Shown here piece after piece: positions 38,252-40,056 of a stretch of DNA of 40,056 nucleotides (position 1 is the first letter of the stretch; every line of letters begins with the position of its first letter). A program made the translations under genes and the position numbers. Source of the DNA: a virus; IMG/VR virus record IMGVR_UViG_3300041412_000016, positions 1 to 40,056 of that record; one strand, given 5' to 3'. The notes beneath the pieces were generated by a model. It did no database searches and had not been told where the DNA came from. It worked only from the letters and a program-made list of their open reading frames with translations.

Positions 38252-40056
38252 ACCTATCCCCACTAAAAAGTTCCGCGGCCAAAGGCAAGTTAGGAGCCCA
38301 CTCGGGCACCGTCACCAAGGCCGTGCCAAGCATATCGAGGCACCATTGCTTATCCGCCAAGGGCACGCAACAGACAAGCTCGTCATGCGTGGAGGTCACG
38401 ACGCGGCAGCCCGCCCGCGCGGCGAACTCGCGCCGGACTTTCAACCACGCATCTGTAAGGACGATCCTAGCTAAGAACTGAACCACATTCTCCATAATTG
38501 TACCGCCCCAAATCCTATCAAGGTTGTCCCCCTCATAGTCAAGAAAAAGACCGTTAGGGCCAATGATCCTATGCCCTATCCAAGAGACCGGGCCAAAAAG
38601 TTCATCCACTACATCATACTTTTTGAGTCGGCTTAATGTTCCATCGAACTTTCGCCAAAGATTGGGTATCTCTCTACGTTTCTTACGAAAAAAGTCTACC
38701 ATCCCATTGCTAACGCTACGCTCAACCTTTATCCCCTTGCTTTCGAGGTAGTAGGCGAACGTCTCTTTGCCCATACCATAACCACAGCCTAAGTCCGTTT
38801 CTTTCATCAACCGGCGAAGTTCTTTATTTATTTCCCTAGTTACCTCGACGCCAAAGAAGTCTGTAGCGTCCTCACTATAGACATCTCTGTTCTCGCGAAA
38901 AGCTCCAAGTAGGCCCTCACAACCTGCCAGCCACGCGGTTAGTCTGAACTCGATCTGCGAAAGGTCACCCCATACAAGGGAAAAACCTTCAGGGGCCAGC
39001 AACCCACTCCTAAGCTTGCTCCCTCTTGGGAGATTTTGGAAATTACAGTTAGAAACTATTCTTCCGTTAGCCCAAAATCTATTTTTTCCTCCGCAGTTAA
39101 TAATGTCGTAGACCGTCTCTTCGTGGCCTTCTTGAACCGTTCGGTATTCCTGCATTGCTCTTGGCGCGTTGCTAGCCGTAGGTTCCCCGGCTCGTAATGG
39201 CCATTGTTGTCCCTCCGGTCTACTTCCAATCCCAAATAGTCCGCTCCTGGAAAAGTCTCTATCACATACTGGATAAAGCCCTTCCTCGTTGGAAACTTGT
39301 TCTGTATTCCCCGTCCCCCGTAGCGGTGATAATGCTTGTGCCGTGAGTTGGTGCACCGTGCTTGGATATTGCTCCAGCGGTTGCCCAGGCTCTTGCTTAT
39401 CTGCTTCGATGGAGCGAGTAGTCCCTTGCAATTCTTGCATTGGGTTGTTCGCTTTTGCCAAAGGTTCCCTATCGGGATTGCTTCCTCTCTTCCGCAGATG
39501 CAACGGCAAAGCACTTTCGCTCCGGGTCGCAACACTATCGGTGCGAACACTAACCAGCTTTCGATTCGCGTCCCCAGGTAATGCTCCACCCATAAGCGAG
39601 ATGCCTCGCTTTTTTGCTTCGCCGATAGAGAGCTTGCTACTACCTTCTGTCCAGCAAACATGATCTGGAGTGGCGATAACACCACACCACTCAATAACTT
39701 CTCTTCGGCCTCGGCATACAAGACCTTCGTGATTAACGAATTCTTCGCCATCCCATACCATCTCCCCCGTTCCTAAGGTATCTAAAGTTTTATAGTACCA
39801 CCCTTCTTGATTCGCAACAATTATCCAAGTGTCCCCCGCAAGGCATTTATCCCCACCTGAGAACCGGCCCGTATGGCAGCCATAATAACGCAAATAGATC
39901 GGCATAGGACCGCGCCCGGCCATGCCTAGAAGCCTTCCTGCCCTAGTTTCATGAATGCTAGTTTTTGCAGCAACTCTTGCTTCGACAAGATCGCGAACTC
40001 GTTCATTAGGGTGCTCCTGTAAGGCTTGAAAGTCTAAGTCCGTCTTAGCGAACGCG
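38202..40056 (-). CDS. Family A DNA polymerase, 5' end cut by the window edge, interrupted by an intein
   Basis: The open frame runs from the right edge (no stop in 39,924-40,056) to 38,202, so this is the C-terminal part of a replicative polymerase. An ATG at 39923 is internal. The mature exteins read ARVAAKTSIHETRAGRL, then YGCHTGRFSGGDK joined to CNFQNLPRGS, the conserved family A motif near the palm. Motif A is WGDLSQIEFRLTAWLAG, motif B RRLMKETDLGCGYGMG and motif C STHDEL, with the two catalytic Asp (in GDLSQ and HDE) present. No exonuclease domain lies in the visible part. A 266-codon intein separates GGDK and CNFQ. The 3' end overlaps the next gene. Confidence 0.93.
   Translation of the reverse strand, partial: AFAKTDLDFQALQEHPNERVRDLVEARVAAKTSIHETRAGRLLGMAGRGPMPIYLRYYGCHTGRFSGGDKCLAGDTWIIVANQEGWYYKTLDTLGTGEMVWDGEEFVNHEGLVCRGRREVIEWCGVIATPDHVCWTEGSSKLSIGEAKKRGISLMGGALPGDANRKLVSVRTDSVATRSESALPLHLRKRGSNPDREPLAKANNPMQELQGTTRSIEADKQEPGQPLEQYPSTVHQLTAQALSPLRGTGNTEQVSNEEGLYPVCDRDFSRSGLFGIGSRPEGQQWPLRAGEPTASNAPRAMQEYRTVQEGHEETVYDIINCGGKNRFWANGRIVSNCNFQNLPRGSKLRSGLLAPEGFSLVWGDLSQIEFRLTAWLAGCEGLLGAFRENRDVYSEDATDFFGVEVTREINKELRRLMKETDLGCGYGMGKETFAYYLESKGIKVERSVSNGMVDFFRKKRREIPNLWRKFDGTLSRLKKYDVVDELFGPVSWIGHRIIGPNGLFLDYEGDNLDRIWGGTIMENVVQFLARIVLTDAWLKVRREFAARAGCRVVTSTHDELVCCVPLADKQWCLDMLGTALVTVPEWAPNLPLAAELFSGDRYDKSSSEAISRTSEEN
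39048..39845 (-). mobile_element. Intein in the DNA polymerase (266 codons)
   Basis: It splices itself out of the polymerase. Block A is CLAGDTWIIV, starting with the first Cys (codon 39845-39843). Block B is VIATPDHVCW, with Thr-Pro-Asp-His (about intein residues 57-66). Block F is VYDIINCGGKNRFWANG and block G RIVSN, followed by the extein Cys (39047-39045). The penultimate residue, usually His, is Ser. The insertion lies between GGDK and CNFQNLP of the polymerase. Between block B and block F about 170 in-frame codons have no LAGLIDADG or HNH motif and no recognisable domain. The same DNA encodes an HNH endonuclease in the +1 frame. A splicing domain needs only about 130-140 residues, so this linker is presumably the by-product of the overlapping gene. 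Confidence 0.92.
39056..39751 (-). CDS. HNH homing endonuclease overprinted inside the intein in the +1 frame
   Basis: The 231-residue product lies wholly inside the intein, shifted by one base from its frame. From about residue 57 it follows phage HNH endonucleases: LGTRIESWLVFAP, a Cys segment VLCRCICGREE with CKNC (82-108, zinc-knuckle-like), RWSNIQARCTNSRHKHYHRYGGRGI (about 125-149) and the nuclease core LEVDRRDNNGHYEPGNLRLAT (about 175-195) followed by RQEQCRN. ATG 39751 has GGGGGAGA 9 bases upstream, so it can be translated on its own. The first about 55 residues come from DNA that also encodes blocks A-B and are probably dispensable. The stop lies 8 bases before the intein's last codon. 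Confidence 0.85.
   Translation of the reverse strand: MAKNSLITKVLYAEAEEKLLSGVVLSPLQIMFAGQKVVASSLSAKQKSEASRLWVEHYLGTRIESWLVFAPIVLRPGAKVLCRCICGREEAIPIGNLWQKRTTQCKNCKGLLAPSKQISKSLGNRWSNIQARCTNSRHKHYHRYGGRGIQNKFPTRKGFIQYVIETFPGADYLGLEVDRRDNNGHYEPGNLRLATRQEQCRNTERFKKATKRRSTTLLTAEEKIDFGLTEE

Noticed and set aside
39056-39845. A sequencing frameshift that hides an in-frame endonuclease in the intein
   Set aside because: Two compensating indels would be needed, yet the intein frame stays open over the whole linker and both ends of the intein are in frame. The endonuclease also has its own ribosome binding site. Rejected as less likely, not excluded.

Overview
The window is part of the genome of a double-stranded DNA tailed bacteriophage. 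It carries a large terminase, a portal, a scaffold, an N4-gp56-type major capsid protein, head-tail adaptor and tail-tube-like proteins, tail fibres and spike, and large internal virion proteins. I see no tape measure, sheath or tail assembly chaperone, which points to a short-tailed (podovirus-like) particle. The host is probably Gram-negative, because the lysis genes are a secreted M15-type peptidase and a GH24 lysozyme with membrane segments. I see no integrase, excisionase or recognisable lysogeny repressor, so a lytic life style is likely. I cannot name the host.

Layout. Positions 1-1,246 hold two leftward genes for helical proteins. Positions 1,247-2,136 are a long non-coding region with palindromes, tandem repeats and four copies of a 17-bp operator-like site. 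It lies between leftward and rightward genes and is the best candidate for a control region or origin. Rightward from 2,137 come a small membrane protein, a small Ala/Thr-rich protein, a candidate structured RNA with a terminator, and then the virion block: HNH endonuclease, terminase, portal, M15 peptidase, second HNH gene, lysozyme with a membrane tail, membrane/coiled-coil protein, scaffold, capsid, adaptor, tail protein, fibre/spike region (15.6-21.0 kb), GNAT acetyltransferase and three internal virion proteins (22.0-27.5 kb). After a hairpin come an HNH-AP2 endonuclease, a PurD-like ATP-grasp enzyme and a CxxC protein.

From 30.1 kb to the right edge all genes run leftward and form the replication module. 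Read in their own direction they are: family A DNA polymerase (5' end cut by the window edge), a small protein, a winged-helix protein, a Cas4/RecB-like nuclease, a VRR-NUC-like nuclease, a DEAD/SNF2-type helicase, an HNH-AP2 endonuclease, two small proteins, a Cys-containing protein likely to bind ssDNA, and a PrimPol-DUF927-like primase-helicase. Many neighbours overlap by 4-8 bases, which implies translational coupling.

The most remarkable object is at the right end. The DNA polymerase is interrupted by a 266-codon intein. Almost the whole intein (39,056-39,751) also reads, in the +1 frame, as a separate HNH homing endonuclease with its own Shine-Dalgarno sequence. The endonuclease core occupies the place where inteins normally carry an in-frame endonuclease domain, but it is overprinted in another frame. 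Second in interest is a receptor-binding cassette (spike plus small secreted protein) bracketed by about 115-bp direct repeats. Others are a phage-borne PurD homologue, a candidate non-coding RNA, signal peptides on tail proteins, and a strand-polar heptamer (GGGTGCC).
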